Notes under the pieces: model-generated
What the model saw: only the letters and a program-made list of their open reading frames with translations
Databases searched by the model: none
Told to the model about the DNA's origin: nothing
Source of the DNA: Massilia sp. PDC64
GTDB lineage: Bacteria; Pseudomonadota; Gammaproteobacteria; Burkholderiales; Burkholderiaceae_D
Direction of reading: 5' to 3'
Assembly (NCBI RefSeq): GCF_900101265.1
Contig: NZ_FMZS01000002.1
Location: 186,001 to 250,000, forward strand
Length of the DNA: 64,000 bases
Part shown: one piece after another, positions 40,415-48,051 of the stretch
How the letters are laid out: each line of letters starts with the position of its first letter
Numbering within the stretch: position 1 is the first letter of the stretch
Translations under genes and position numbers: made by a program

Positions 40415-41443
40415 TCAGCGCTTCGTCTGCGCCCTGGCCCTGGCCATCTTGTTCAACACCTTCCACCTCGACCGCTCCGCGATGCGGTCAAGCGGCGTCG
40501 CCGCCGCATGCCGCACCTCGCGCAACAGCTTGTGGTAGTTGCGCAACCGGTCCGCATCCACCGCACCGCGCACCGCGCACCCCGGTTCTTCCATGTGCGT
40601 GCAGTCGTGGAAGCGGCAGTGCGCGGCCAGCGTCTCGATGTCGTCGAACGCCGCGTTGACGTCGTCCTCGTCCGCGTCGGGCTGCCAGCTGCGCAGGCCC
40701 GGCGTATCGATCACGCACGCGCCGCCCGAGCACACCTGCAGCGAGCGTGACGTCGTCGTGTGGCGGCCGCGGTCGTCGCCCTTGCGCACGCCGCCCGTCT
40801 GCTGGTGCGCGCCCGTCAACGTGTTCGTGAGCGTCGACTTGCCCACGCCGGACGTGCCGAGCAGGACGAGCGTCTGGCCTTCTCCCGTCCACGGGGCCAG
40901 CGTGCCGGCCGCCTCAGGCTCCTGCGGATGCACGCGCACGACGGGCACTGTCGCCGGCAGGCGCGCCGCGACCTGCGCCGCTTTCTCGTCCGCGTCGGGC
41001 ACGAGATCGCCCTTCGTCAAAACGATCACGGGCGCCACGTCGCAGGACCGGGCTACCATCAGGTAGCGTTCCAACCGGCGCAGGTTGAAATCGCCGTCGA
41101 GGCCCATCACGAGCAACGCCGTGTCGACGTTGGCGGCGAGGCGCTGGCGCGTGCCGTGGGCGTCGCGTCGTACCAGTTCGTTCAGCGGGTCGACGAGCGT
41201 GTGGACCCACGCTTCGTCCTGGTCGTTGCGGTCGAACATCACCCAGTTGCCGACGGCAGGCAGTGCGTCGAGGGCAGGGTGCAGGCGGGCGGGGAATTCC
41301 CGAAGGCCGTCGTGCAGGACGAGCGACGTACGGTGCACGCTCGCCACGCGCGCGGGTCGGCCGCGGTCGTGCAGGGCGAGGCGCGCGGCGATGGGGTTGG
41401 TGAGTCCGATGCGGCGCAGTGCCGCGATATCGAAGTCGATCAT
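40415..41443 (-). CDS. rsgA: Ribosome small-subunit-dependent GTPase A
   Basis: 342 residues. N-terminal OB-fold (ARVASVHRTSLVLHDG), then a circularly permuted GTPase with motif order G4-G5-G1-G3: VIVLTKGDLV, then LLGTSGVGKSTLTNTLTG (Walker A), then DRGRHTTTSRSLQV and CVIDTPGLRSW. The C-terminal zinc site appears as CRFHDCTHMEEPGC. It is a late 30S-subunit assembly GTPase. The gene converges on the GH127 gene and, with the lipoprotein gene behind it, interrupts the arabinose locus on the opposite strand, so it is probably not part of that regulon. Confidence 0.96.
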   Translation of the reverse strand: MIDFDIAALRRIGLTNPIAARLALHDRGRPARVASVHRTSLVLHDGLREFPARLHPALDALPAVGNWVMFDRNDQDEAWVHTLVDPLNELVRRDAHGTRQRLAANVDTALLVMGLDGDFNLRRLERYLMVARSCDVAPVIVLTKGDLVPDADEKAAQVAARLPATVPVVRVHPQEPEAAGTLAPWTGEGQTLVLLGTSGVGKSTLTNTLTGAHQQTGGVRKGDDRGRHTTTSRSLQVCSGGACVIDTPGLRSWQPDADEDDVNAAFDDIETLAAHCRFHDCTHMEEPGCAVRGAVDADRLRNYHKLLREVRHAAATPLDRIAERSRWKVLNKMARARAQTKR

Positions 41444-41584
41444 GGTTGTCGTATTCCTGTTGCGAAGCGCGCGGACGCGCGGGCACGCTGCCGCATGCGA
41501 TGCGGCAACGGTGGATTCGGTCAGGGATGGTCGGCGCGGCTGGCGCGCCCGTTCACGACGACGTTGATCGACGGAGAGAGACGG

Positions 41585-41623
41585 TCAGGCGGCCGACGGG
41601 AGGGCAATATCCGGCTTGGTCAT
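41585..41623 (-). other. Possible 12-codon leader peptide upstream of rsgA
   Basis: A very short frame, MTKPDIALPSAA then TGA, is preceded by GACGAGGAG at ideal spacing and by a TATACT -10-like hexamer (41660-41655 on the minus strand) about 30 bases upstream. It lies 142 bases before the rsgA start. The initiation signals are better than expected by chance, but the peptide matches nothing I recognise. It may be a translated leader or the remnant of a decayed gene. Confidence 0.3.
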
Positions 41624-41670
41624 GGGGCTCTCCTCGTCAATGAAATAAAAGGCAAGTATAGCGCGGCCGC

Positions 41671-42261
41671 TCACTTTTTGGTGAATACGCCATCCACGAC
41701 CCAGGCCGAGCCGTTCGCCGTCAGGTCGTACAGCGTGCTGCCCTGCAGCGCGAGCCCGCCGGCGACACCGGTTTGCGCCGGATACGTCCCCTCGTCCTTG
41801 ATGCAGGTGGACGTGCCGTTGGGGTAGGCGATGCACCACTGGCCCGTCGTGTGCGTGACGCCGCTGCCAGTCACCGACAGCGTATGTGCCGGCAGGTTGG
41901 CCGTGAGCTTGTCGACTTTCACGGGAATCGCGGCGGCGCCCGGCGTCGGCGTGATCGACGCATCCACGGTGCCGTTGTAAGTGGCCGTTGCGTCGGCGCT
42001 CTGCGTCACGGTGCCGACGATGGCGCCCGTGCAATCGGCGTTGGCAAAGTAGTCGGACCTGTTGCTCACCGTGATCGTATCCGCCGAGCGGGCAATGACG
42101 AGGGTGGCGACCGCGTGGTCGGCGCAGGCCGAGGCCCACGTGCCGGCATAGGCATCCAATGGCGACGTGGTCGCCGCGGGCGGCGTCGAACTGCCGTCCC
42201 CGCCACCGCCGCAACCCGACAAGACCGCCGCTGCCACCCCGACGAACGCCCATGCCTTCAT
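41671..42261 (-). CDS. Putative lipoprotein of unknown function
   Basis: 196 residues. The signal peptide ends in a lipobox, AAVLSGCGGGGDGSS, so Cys17 should be lipidated; the residues after Cys are Gly, without an Asp at +2, so outer-membrane sorting is likely. A Ser/Thr/Pro-rich linker follows, then about 150 residues of beta-rich sequence with Cys pairs (SACADHAV, NADCTG, WCIAYPNGTSTC). Similar small YxGTW-start lipoproteins (LDAYAGTWASAC) are common in Massilia and relatives. Function unknown. Same strand as rsgA but 228 bases upstream of it. Confidence 0.8.
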   Translation of the reverse strand: MKAWAFVGVAAAVLSGCGGGGDGSSTPPAATTSPLDAYAGTWASACADHAVATLVIARSADTITVSNRSDYFANADCTGAIVGTVTQSADATATYNGTVDASITPTPGAAAIPVKVDKLTANLPAHTLSVTGSGVTHTTGQWCIAYPNGTSTCIKDEGTYPAQTGVAGGLALQGSTLYDLTANGSAWVVDGVFTKK

Positions 42262-42355
42262 GATGACTCCTGTCTGTTTGATATCTAATCCGTATCAAAT
42301 ATTAGAACGGTCAAGGCCGGCGCACGATACGGCTGGGCATTGTATTGATGCCGAA

Positions 42356-42413
42356 ATGGATATGGCTACCGTCAAAAAAATGATTGGATAGATATGTCAG
42401 TTCTGTCATAGTA
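42356..42413 (+). promoter_or_regulatory. Promoter of sugar ABC operon with the shared element
   Basis: AAAAAATGATTGGA (42375-42388) matches the 14-mer at 22700 and 29901 at 12 or 13 of 14 positions. ATGGATATGG lies at exactly the corresponding upstream position (42356-42365) and matches AACGATATCG at 7 of 10, keeping GATAT. TTGGAT (42384-42389) and CATAGT (42407-42412) form a -35/-10 with a 17-base spacer. Confidence 0.55.
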
Positions 42414-42443
42414 TCCATGCACAACAATTCCGGAGACTAAGTG

Positions 42444-43406
42444 ATGATCATCACCCGCAGGACCCTCCTGGGCGCCGCTGCCGCCATCGCGTGCGCCGCC
42501 GCCATCCCGGCATTCGCCGCCAAGCCCCTCACGATCGGTTTCTCGCAGGTCGGCGCCGAAAGCGAATGGCGCACCGCGAATACCGCCTCGATCAAGGACG
42601 CCGCCAAGAAGGCCGGCGTCAACCTGAAATTCGCCGACGCCCAGCAACAGCAGCAGAACCAGGTCAAGGCCATCCGTTCGTTCATCGCCCAGCGCGTCGA
42701 CGTGATCGCGTTCTCGCCCGTCGTGGAAACCGGCTGGGAGACCGTGCTGCGCGAAGCGAAGAATGCCAAGATCCCCGTGATCCTGACCGACCGCGCCGTC
42801 AAGGTCAGCGACCCGTCGCTGTACGTCAGCTTCATCGGTTCGGACTTCGTGGAAGAGGGCCGCCGCGCCGGCCGCTGGCTGCTGGATTACGCGAAGAAGA
42901 ACGGCGACAAGCCCCTGAACATCGTCGAGCTGCAGGGCACGACCGGCGCCGCGCCGGCGATCGACCGCAAGAACGGCTTCGCGGAAGTCATCGCCGCCAA
43001 TCCGAAGCTGAAGGTGATCCGCTCGCAGACGGCCGACTTCACCCGCGCCAAGGGCAAGGAAGTCATGGAAGCCTTCCTGAAGTCGGAAGGCAAGAAGATC
43101 AACGTGCTGTACGCGCACAACGACGACATGGCCATCGGTGCCATCCAGGCCATCGAGGAAGCGGGCCTGAAGCCGGGCAAGGACATCATCATCATCTCGA
43201 TCGATGGCGTGAAGGGCGCGTTCGAAGCCATGAAGGCCGGCAAGCTGAACGTGACGGTCGAGTGCAATCCGCTGCTCGGTCCGACGCTGATCCAGACGGC
43301 GCAGGACGTCGTGGCCGGCAAGCCGGTCCCGAAACGCATCGTCGTCAACGAGGGCGTGTTCCCGGCTGAGGTGGCGGCGAAGGAACTCCCGAACCGCAAA
43401 TACTGA
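42444..43406 (+). CDS. ytfQ: Periplasmic sugar-binding protein of ABC importer
   Basis: 320 residues. ATG 42444 is preferred to GTG 42441 because GGAG at 42432-42435 is then 8 bases away. A signal peptide starting RRTLLGAAAAIACAAA (twin-Arg-like but probably Sec) ends AFAAK. It is a class-B pentose/hexose binding protein: LTIGFSQVGAESEWRTANTASIKDAAKK, QVKAIRSFIAQRVDVIAFSPVVETGWE, NDDMAIGAIQAIEEAGLKPG. It is closest in pattern to YtfQ/AraF-like proteins for furanose or pyranose pentoses and galactofuranose. It is first in a four-gene importer operon; L-arabinose is inferred as ligand from the locus. Confidence 0.92.
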   Translation: MIITRRTLLGAAAAIACAAAIPAFAAKPLTIGFSQVGAESEWRTANTASIKDAAKKAGVNLKFADAQQQQQNQVKAIRSFIAQRVDVIAFSPVVETGWETVLREAKNAKIPVILTDRAVKVSDPSLYVSFIGSDFVEEGRRAGRWLLDYAKKNGDKPLNIVELQGTTGAAPAIDRKNGFAEVIAANPKLKVIRSQTADFTRAKGKEVMEAFLKSEGKKINVLYAHNDDMAIGAIQAIEEAGLKPGKDIIIISIDGVKGAFEAMKAGKLNVTVECNPLLGPTLIQTAQDVVAGKPVPKRIVVNEGVFPAEVAAKELPNRKY

Positions 43407-43417
43407 TCGGGCGGGGC

Positions 43418-44935
43418 ATGGTCGATTCGAAGAAGCCGGTGCTGGAAGTCACCGGCATCCATAAAGCCTTCCCGGGCGTGAAGGCGTTGTCCGATGCCGG
43501 ACTGCGCCTGTTCCCCGGCGAAGTCCACACGCTGATGGGCCAGAACGGCGCGGGCAAGTCCACGCTGATCAAGGTCCTCACCGGCGTCTACCAGCCGGAC
43601 GCGGGCAGCATCGTGCTGGAGGGCCGGGCGATCCAACCGCGCTCCACGCAGGATGCGCAGAACCTCGGCATCAGCACCGTCTACCAGGAAGTCAATCTGT
43701 GCCCGAATTTGTCGGTCGCGGAAAACATCTTCATCGGCCGCTATCCGCGCCGCTTCGGCATGGTCGACTGGCGGTCGATGCGGTCGCAGGCCACGGCGCT
43801 CCTCGCGCGCCTCGAGATCCACGTCGACGTCAGCAAGCCGCTGGCCGATTACCCGCTCGCGATCCAGCAGATGGTCGCCATCGCCCGCGCGCTGAACACG
43901 GAATCGCGCGTGCTGATCCTCGACGAGCCCACGTCCAGCCTGGACGAGGCGGAAGTGCAGATGCTGTTCTCGGTGCTGCGCCGCCTGCGCGAAGAGGGCA
44001 TGGCGATCCTGTTCGTCACGCACTTCCTCGACCAGACCTATGCGATCTCGGACCGCATCACCGTGATGCGCAACGGCGAGCGCGAAGGCGAGTACGCGTG
44101 CGCCGACCTGTCGCGCCTTGCCCTCGTCAACAAGATGATCGGCGCGCCGGCCGACGCGGAACACGCGACGGAAACCGCCGGACAGGGCGAACGACACGAA
44201 CACGGCGAAGTCTTCCTGCGCGCCCGCGGCATCGCGCGCAAGGGCGTGCTGCAGCCGGTCGATCTCGACATCCGCCGCGGCGAATTGCTGGGCCTTGCCG
44301 GCCTGCTGGGCTCCGGCCGCACGGAGACGGCGCGCCTGCTGTTCGGCGCCGACAAGGCGGACAGCGGCAGCTTCGACATCGACGGCAAGCAGGTGAGCTT
44401 CTCGAACCCGCGCGACGCGATCGCGCAGGGCATCGGCTTCTGCTCGGAAGACCGCAAGCACGAAGGCGCGATCCTCGCGCTGTCCGTGCGCGAAAACCTG
44501 ATCCTCGCGCTGCAGGCGCGCCAGGGCATCTTCCGCGCCATTCCTTTCAAACGCCAGCAGCAGCTGGCGACCGACTACGTCAAGTGGCTGGGCATCAAGA
44601 CGGCCAGCATCGAGACGCCGATCGGCACGCTCTCCGGCGGCAACCAGCAGAAGGTCTTGCTGGCGCGCTGGCTCGCGACCGACCCGCGCCTGATGATCCT
44701 CGACGAACCGACGCGCGGCATCGACGTGCGCGCCAAGCAGGAAATCATGGATTACGTCAGTAACCTGTGCCGCAAGGGCATGTCCATTCTTTTCATCTCG
44801 TCCGAGCTGCCGGAAGTGCTGCGCGTGTCCGACCGCATGGTCGTCATGCGCGACCGCAAGGCGTGCGGCGAGTACCTTCGCGGTGAACTGGACGAGACGT
44901 CCGTGCTGCACGTGATCGCAGGGGAGACGGCATGA
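43418..44935 (+). CDS. ytfR: Sugar ABC transporter ATP-binding protein (two NBDs)
   Basis: 505 residues, fused tandem nucleotide-binding domains as in RbsA/AraG/YtfR. NBD1: Walker A GQNGAGKST (residues about 40-48), degenerate signature YPLAIQQMVAIARAL, Walker B VLILDEPTSSLD. NBD2: degenerate Walker A GLLGSGRTE, intact signature LSGGNQQKVLLARWL and Walker B LMILDEPTRGIDV. This asymmetry is normal for the family. It powers import by the permease pair downstream. It starts 11 bases after the binding protein and overlaps the first permease (ATGA at 44932-44935). Confidence 0.95.
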   Translation: MVDSKKPVLEVTGIHKAFPGVKALSDAGLRLFPGEVHTLMGQNGAGKSTLIKVLTGVYQPDAGSIVLEGRAIQPRSTQDAQNLGISTVYQEVNLCPNLSVAENIFIGRYPRRFGMVDWRSMRSQATALLARLEIHVDVSKPLADYPLAIQQMVAIARALNTESRVLILDEPTSSLDEAEVQMLFSVLRRLREEGMAILFVTHFLDQTYAISDRITVMRNGEREGEYACADLSRLALVNKMIGAPADAEHATETAGQGERHEHGEVFLRARGIARKGVLQPVDLDIRRGELLGLAGLLGSGRTETARLLFGADKADSGSFDIDGKQVSFSNPRDAIAQGIGFCSEDRKHEGAILALSVRENLILALQARQGIFRAIPFKRQQQLATDYVKWLGIKTASIETPIGTLSGGNQQKVLLARWLATDPRLMILDEPTRGIDVRAKQEIMDYVSNLCRKGMSILFISSELPEVLRVSDRMVVMRDRKACGEYLRGELDETSVLHVIAGETA

Positions 44936-45966
44936 GCACGACCGGCGCTACCGTCAAACCGACCGCGCAGGCAGCGGCATCGCGCGCAGCACTGCTGCAG
45001 CATCCGCTCGTGCGTCCGCTCGGCGCGCTCGTCGCGCTGCTGCTCGTTGACGCGTTCCTCGTGCCCGGCTTCTTCCACCTCGAAGTGAAAGAGGGCCACC
45101 TGTACGGCGCGATCATCGACATCCTCAACCGCGCCGCGCCGCTGATGCTGGCGGCAATGGGCATGACCCTCGTCATCGCCACGCGCGGCATCGATATTTC
45201 CGTCGGCGCCGTCGTCGCGCTGTCCGGCACCGTGTCCGCGATGCTGATCGGCGGCAGCACGCCGAACACGCCCATGGCGCTCGCGCTGGCGGCTTCGCTC
45301 GGCGTCGCGCTGCTGTGCGGCCTGTGGAACGGCGTGCTCGTCGCCGGCATCAAGCTGCAGCCGATCGTCGCCACGCTGATCCTGATGGTGGCGGGGCGCG
45401 GTCTCGCGCAGCTGCTGACGGACGGCCAGATCGTCACCGTGTACTACGAGCCGTTCTTCTTCCTGGGCGGCGGCTACCTGGCAGGCCTGCCGTTCTCGCT
45501 GTTCGTCGTCGCGGCCGTGTTCGCGGTGACGATGGTGCTGGTGAAGAAGACGGCGCTGGGCCTGTTCATCCAGGCGGTCGGCATCAACCCCGTGGCGGCA
45601 CGCCTCGCGGGCCTGCGCACGGCCACCCTGATCACCTTCGTGTACGTGTTCTGCAGCGCCTGCGCGGGCCTGGCCGGCATGCTGATCACGTCGAACATCA
45701 AGAGCGCGGACGCGAACAACGCGGGCCTGCTGCTGGAACTGGACGCCATCCTCGCCGTCACGCTGGGCGGCACGTCGCTCGCCGGCGGCAAGTTCAGCCT
45801 CGTGGGCAGCATGATCGGCGCGCTGATCATCCAGACCCTGACCTACACGATCTACTCGCTGGGCGTGCCGCCCGAAGTGAACATGGTCGTCAAATCCATC
45901 GTCGTCTTCGTCGTCTGCATCTCGCAGTCGAGCGAATTCAAGAACATCCTGCGGAGGTCCGCATGA
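44932..45966 (+). CDS. ytfT: Sugar ABC transporter permease 1
   Basis: 344 residues with about 8-10 membrane segments, BPD_transp_2 family. The conserved loop MTLVIATRGIDISVGAVVALSG is the coupling signature of ribose/arabinose-type permeases, and ELDAILAVTLGGTSLAGGKFSLVGSMIGALIIQTL is the second one. The N-terminal 45 residues are hydrophilic and cytoplasmic. It is translationally coupled to genes on both sides (ATGA overlaps at 44932 and 45963). Together with the next gene it forms a heterodimeric channel, as in YtfT/YjfF. Confidence 0.94.
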   Translation: MSTTGATVKPTAQAAASRAALLQHPLVRPLGALVALLLVDAFLVPGFFHLEVKEGHLYGAIIDILNRAAPLMLAAMGMTLVIATRGIDISVGAVVALSGTVSAMLIGGSTPNTPMALALAASLGVALLCGLWNGVLVAGIKLQPIVATLILMVAGRGLAQLLTDGQIVTVYYEPFFFLGGGYLAGLPFSLFVVAAVFAVTMVLVKKTALGLFIQAVGINPVAARLAGLRTATLITFVYVFCSACAGLAGMLITSNIKSADANNAGLLLELDAILAVTLGGTSLAGGKFSLVGSMIGALIIQTLTYTIYSLGVPPEVNMVVKSIVVFVVCISQSSEFKNILRRSA

Positions 45967-46946
45967 GCGCGGTCGCAACCGGTTCCCGCGGCGTCACGTC
46001 GGCGCCGTGGTTCACGTCCCTCGTCACCGTGATCCTGCTGGTGGCGATGCTGGGCATCGGCGGGTCCGTGTACCCGGGTTTCCTGTCGCTGCAGGTGATC
46101 TTCAACCTCCTCATCGACAACGCGTTCCTGCTCGTGATCGCGGTGGGCATGGGCTTCGTGATCCTGTCGGGCGGCATCGACCTGTCCGTCGGCTCCGTGC
46201 TGGCGCTGTCGACGATGATCTCGGCCTGGCTGCTGCAGCATGCGCACTGGCCGCCGGCCGCCGTCATCGCGCTCGTGCTGCTGCTGGGCGCGTGCTTCGG
46301 CGGCGCGATGGGCACGATCATCCACCTGTTCAAGCTGCAGCCGTTCATCGTCACCCTGGCCGGCATGTTCCTGGCCCGCGGCCTGTGCTACCTGATCAGC
46401 GTCGAGTCGATCACGATCGACGATCCGGTGTTCACGGCGATGTCGCAGACGCAGGTGCCGATCCTCGGCGGCTTCCTGTCGCCGGGCGCCATCATCGCCC
46501 TCGTCGTGCTGCTGGTCGCCATCTGGCTCGCGCACTTCACCGCGTTCGGCCGCGCCGTGTACGCCGTCGGCGGCAACGAGCAGTCGGCCGCGATGATGGG
46601 CCTGAACGTGGGCCGCACGAAGGTCCTCGTGTATGCGCTGTCGGGCTTCTGCGCGGCGCTGGGCGGCGTGCTGTTCGCCTTCTACATGCTGTCCGGTTAC
46701 GGCCTGCACGGCCAGGGCACGGAGCTCGATGCCATCGCCGCCGTCGTCATCGGCGGCACGCTCCTCACCGGCGGCTACGGGTACATCGCCGGCGCGCTGT
46801 CGGGCGTGCTGGTGCTGGGTGCCATCCAGACGCTGATCGCCTTCGACGGCACGCTCAGCTCGTGGTGGACCAAGATCGTCATCGGTGCGCTGCTGTTCGT
46901 CTTCTGCGTCGTGCAGAGGGTGATGGGCGGCCGCGCCAAGCAATAA
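45963..46946 (+). CDS. yjfF: Sugar ABC transporter permease 2
   Basis: 327 residues, BPD_transp_2 family. VGMGFVILSGGIDLSVGSVLALSTMISAWLL and GTELDAIAAVVIGGTLLTGGYGYIAGALSGVLVLGAIQTLI are the two conserved stretches, and FGRAVYAVGGNEQSAAMMGLNV is the cytoplasmic loop. The start ATG overlaps the first permease stop. The presence of two different permeases plus a binding protein of YtfQ type supports the YtfQRT/YjfF assignment rather than a ribose or xylose system with one permease. Confidence 0.93.
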   Translation: MSAVATGSRGVTSAPWFTSLVTVILLVAMLGIGGSVYPGFLSLQVIFNLLIDNAFLLVIAVGMGFVILSGGIDLSVGSVLALSTMISAWLLQHAHWPPAAVIALVLLLGACFGGAMGTIIHLFKLQPFIVTLAGMFLARGLCYLISVESITIDDPVFTAMSQTQVPILGGFLSPGAIIALVVLLVAIWLAHFTAFGRAVYAVGGNEQSAAMMGLNVGRTKVLVYALSGFCAALGGVLFAFYMLSGYGLHGQGTELDAIAAVVIGGTLLTGGYGYIAGALSGVLVLGAIQTLIAFDGTLSSWWTKIVIGALLFVFCVVQRVMGGRAKQ

Positions 46947-46976
46947 CAAGTCACGTTGCCACGGCGTTGAACTTGC

Positions 46977-46996
46977 GCCCCCGCCTCCGCGGGGGC
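46977..46996. terminator. GC-rich hairpin after the ABC operon
   Basis: GCCCCCGC (46977-46984), loop CTCC, GCGGGGGC (46989-46996), a perfect 8-bp stem 30 bases after the last permease stop. No T tract follows, so this may be a repeat or processing barrier rather than a true terminator. The GH43 gene starts 48 bases on. Confidence 0.4.
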
Positions 46997-47044
46997 GACG
47001 GGGGCTTATTGCCCACCGAATAACACATAAAAACTGGAGACTAC

Positions 47045-47998
47045 ATGCTCAAGCCCCTGATCGCCGCGACGCTGCTCGCGACGACGGCACTCGCCGGTGC
47101 CGCCAACCCCCTCACCAGCAGGATCTTCACTGCGGACCCCGCGGCCCTCGTCGACAACGGCCGCGTCTACCTGTACGTGGGCCACGACGAAGCGCCCGTC
47201 GGCGGCAAGGACTACGTGATGAACGAGTGGAAGGTGTTCTCCAGCTGCGACATGCAGAACTGGACCGAGCACCCGGCCGGCGTGCCGTTCTCCACGTTCA
47301 AATGGGCGGCCAAGGATGCGTGGGCCAGCGACGTCACCAAGCGCAACGGCAAGTACTACCTGTACGTAACGGTCGAGCACAAGACCATTCCCGGCAAGGC
47401 GATCGGCGTCGCCGTGTCGGACAGCCCGACGGGTCCGTTCGTCGACGCGCGCGGCACGGCCCTGATCACGAACGACATGACGCACGAGACGGAGATCAGC
47501 TGGGACGACATCGACCCGGCGATCTTCGTCGACGACGATGGCCAGGCCTATCTGTACTGGGGCAATACCGTCATGAAGTACGCCAAGCTGAAACCGAACA
47601 TGACTGAATTGGACGGCCCGATCCACACGGTCGGCCTGGACCAGTTCACGGAAGCGTCCTACCTGCACAAGCACGCCGGCAAGTACTACCTGTCGTACTC
47701 GCGCAAGTGGCCGGAAGAGACCGTGTACATGACGGGGCCGACGGCCACCGGCCCGTGGTCGTACGGCGGCGTGATCATGGAAAAGAACACGAACGTCGGC
47801 ACGATCCACCACGCGATCATCGACTTCAACGGCAAGTCGTACATCATCTATCACAACGGCAAGCTGCCGACCGGCGGCGACTTCCGTCGCTCGGTCGCCA
47901 TCGAAGAACTCCACTACGGCCCGGACGGCAAGATCCTGCCTGTGCCCCAGACGGAGAAGGGTCCTGCCGCCAATCCATCGGCAGCGTGCAAGCGATGA
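47045..47998 (+). CDS. Secreted GH43 glycosidase, arabinose locus
   Basis: 317 residues, signal peptide of about 19 residues ending ALAGAAN. The GH43 set is visible: catalytic base Asp in RIFTADPAALVDNGRVYLYVGHDEA, modulator Asp in WDDIDPAIFVDDDGQAYLYWGN, acid Glu in FTEASYLHKHAGKYYLSYSRKW. GTIHHAIIDFNGKSYIIYHNGKLPTGGDFRRSVAIEELHYGPDG is typical of the GH43 group acting on arabinosyl side chains or xylosides. It follows the ABC operon by 98 bases and ends 53 bases before the LysR gene. Probably an alpha-L-arabinofuranosidase, with beta-xylosidase as the alternative. Confidence 0.87.
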   Translation: MLKPLIAATLLATTALAGAANPLTSRIFTADPAALVDNGRVYLYVGHDEAPVGGKDYVMNEWKVFSSCDMQNWTEHPAGVPFSTFKWAAKDAWASDVTKRNGKYYLYVTVEHKTIPGKAIGVAVSDSPTGPFVDARGTALITNDMTHETEISWDDIDPAIFVDDDGQAYLYWGNTVMKYAKLKPNMTELDGPIHTVGLDQFTEASYLHKHAGKYYLSYSRKWPEETVYMTGPTATGPWSYGGVIMEKNTNVGTIHHAIIDFNGKSYIIYHNGKLPTGGDFRRSVAIEELHYGPDGKILPVPQTEKGPAANPSAACKR

Positions 47999-48022
47999 AA
48001 TTTCTGCGTAAAACTACGTAGA

Positions 48023-48047
48023 AGCGATATCGATAATGATATGATTG
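48023..48047 (+). promoter_or_regulatory. Shared-element copy at the LysR gene start
   Basis: AGCGATATCG (48023-48032) matches the 10-mer of the TonB and dehydratase promoters at 9 of 10. It overlaps ATATC-GATAAT-GATAT (48027-48042), an inverted repeat, and is followed by ATGATTG. It ends 5 bases before the LysR start codon, a position suited to autorepression. Confidence 0.5.
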
Positions 48048-48051
48048 TCTG

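Noticed and set aside
41468..41590. Frameshifted remnant of a ferredoxin-like gene (a NVVVNG stretch) near the 12-codon frame
   Set aside because: The stretch is too short, has no start or cysteine motif, and sits in a different frame.
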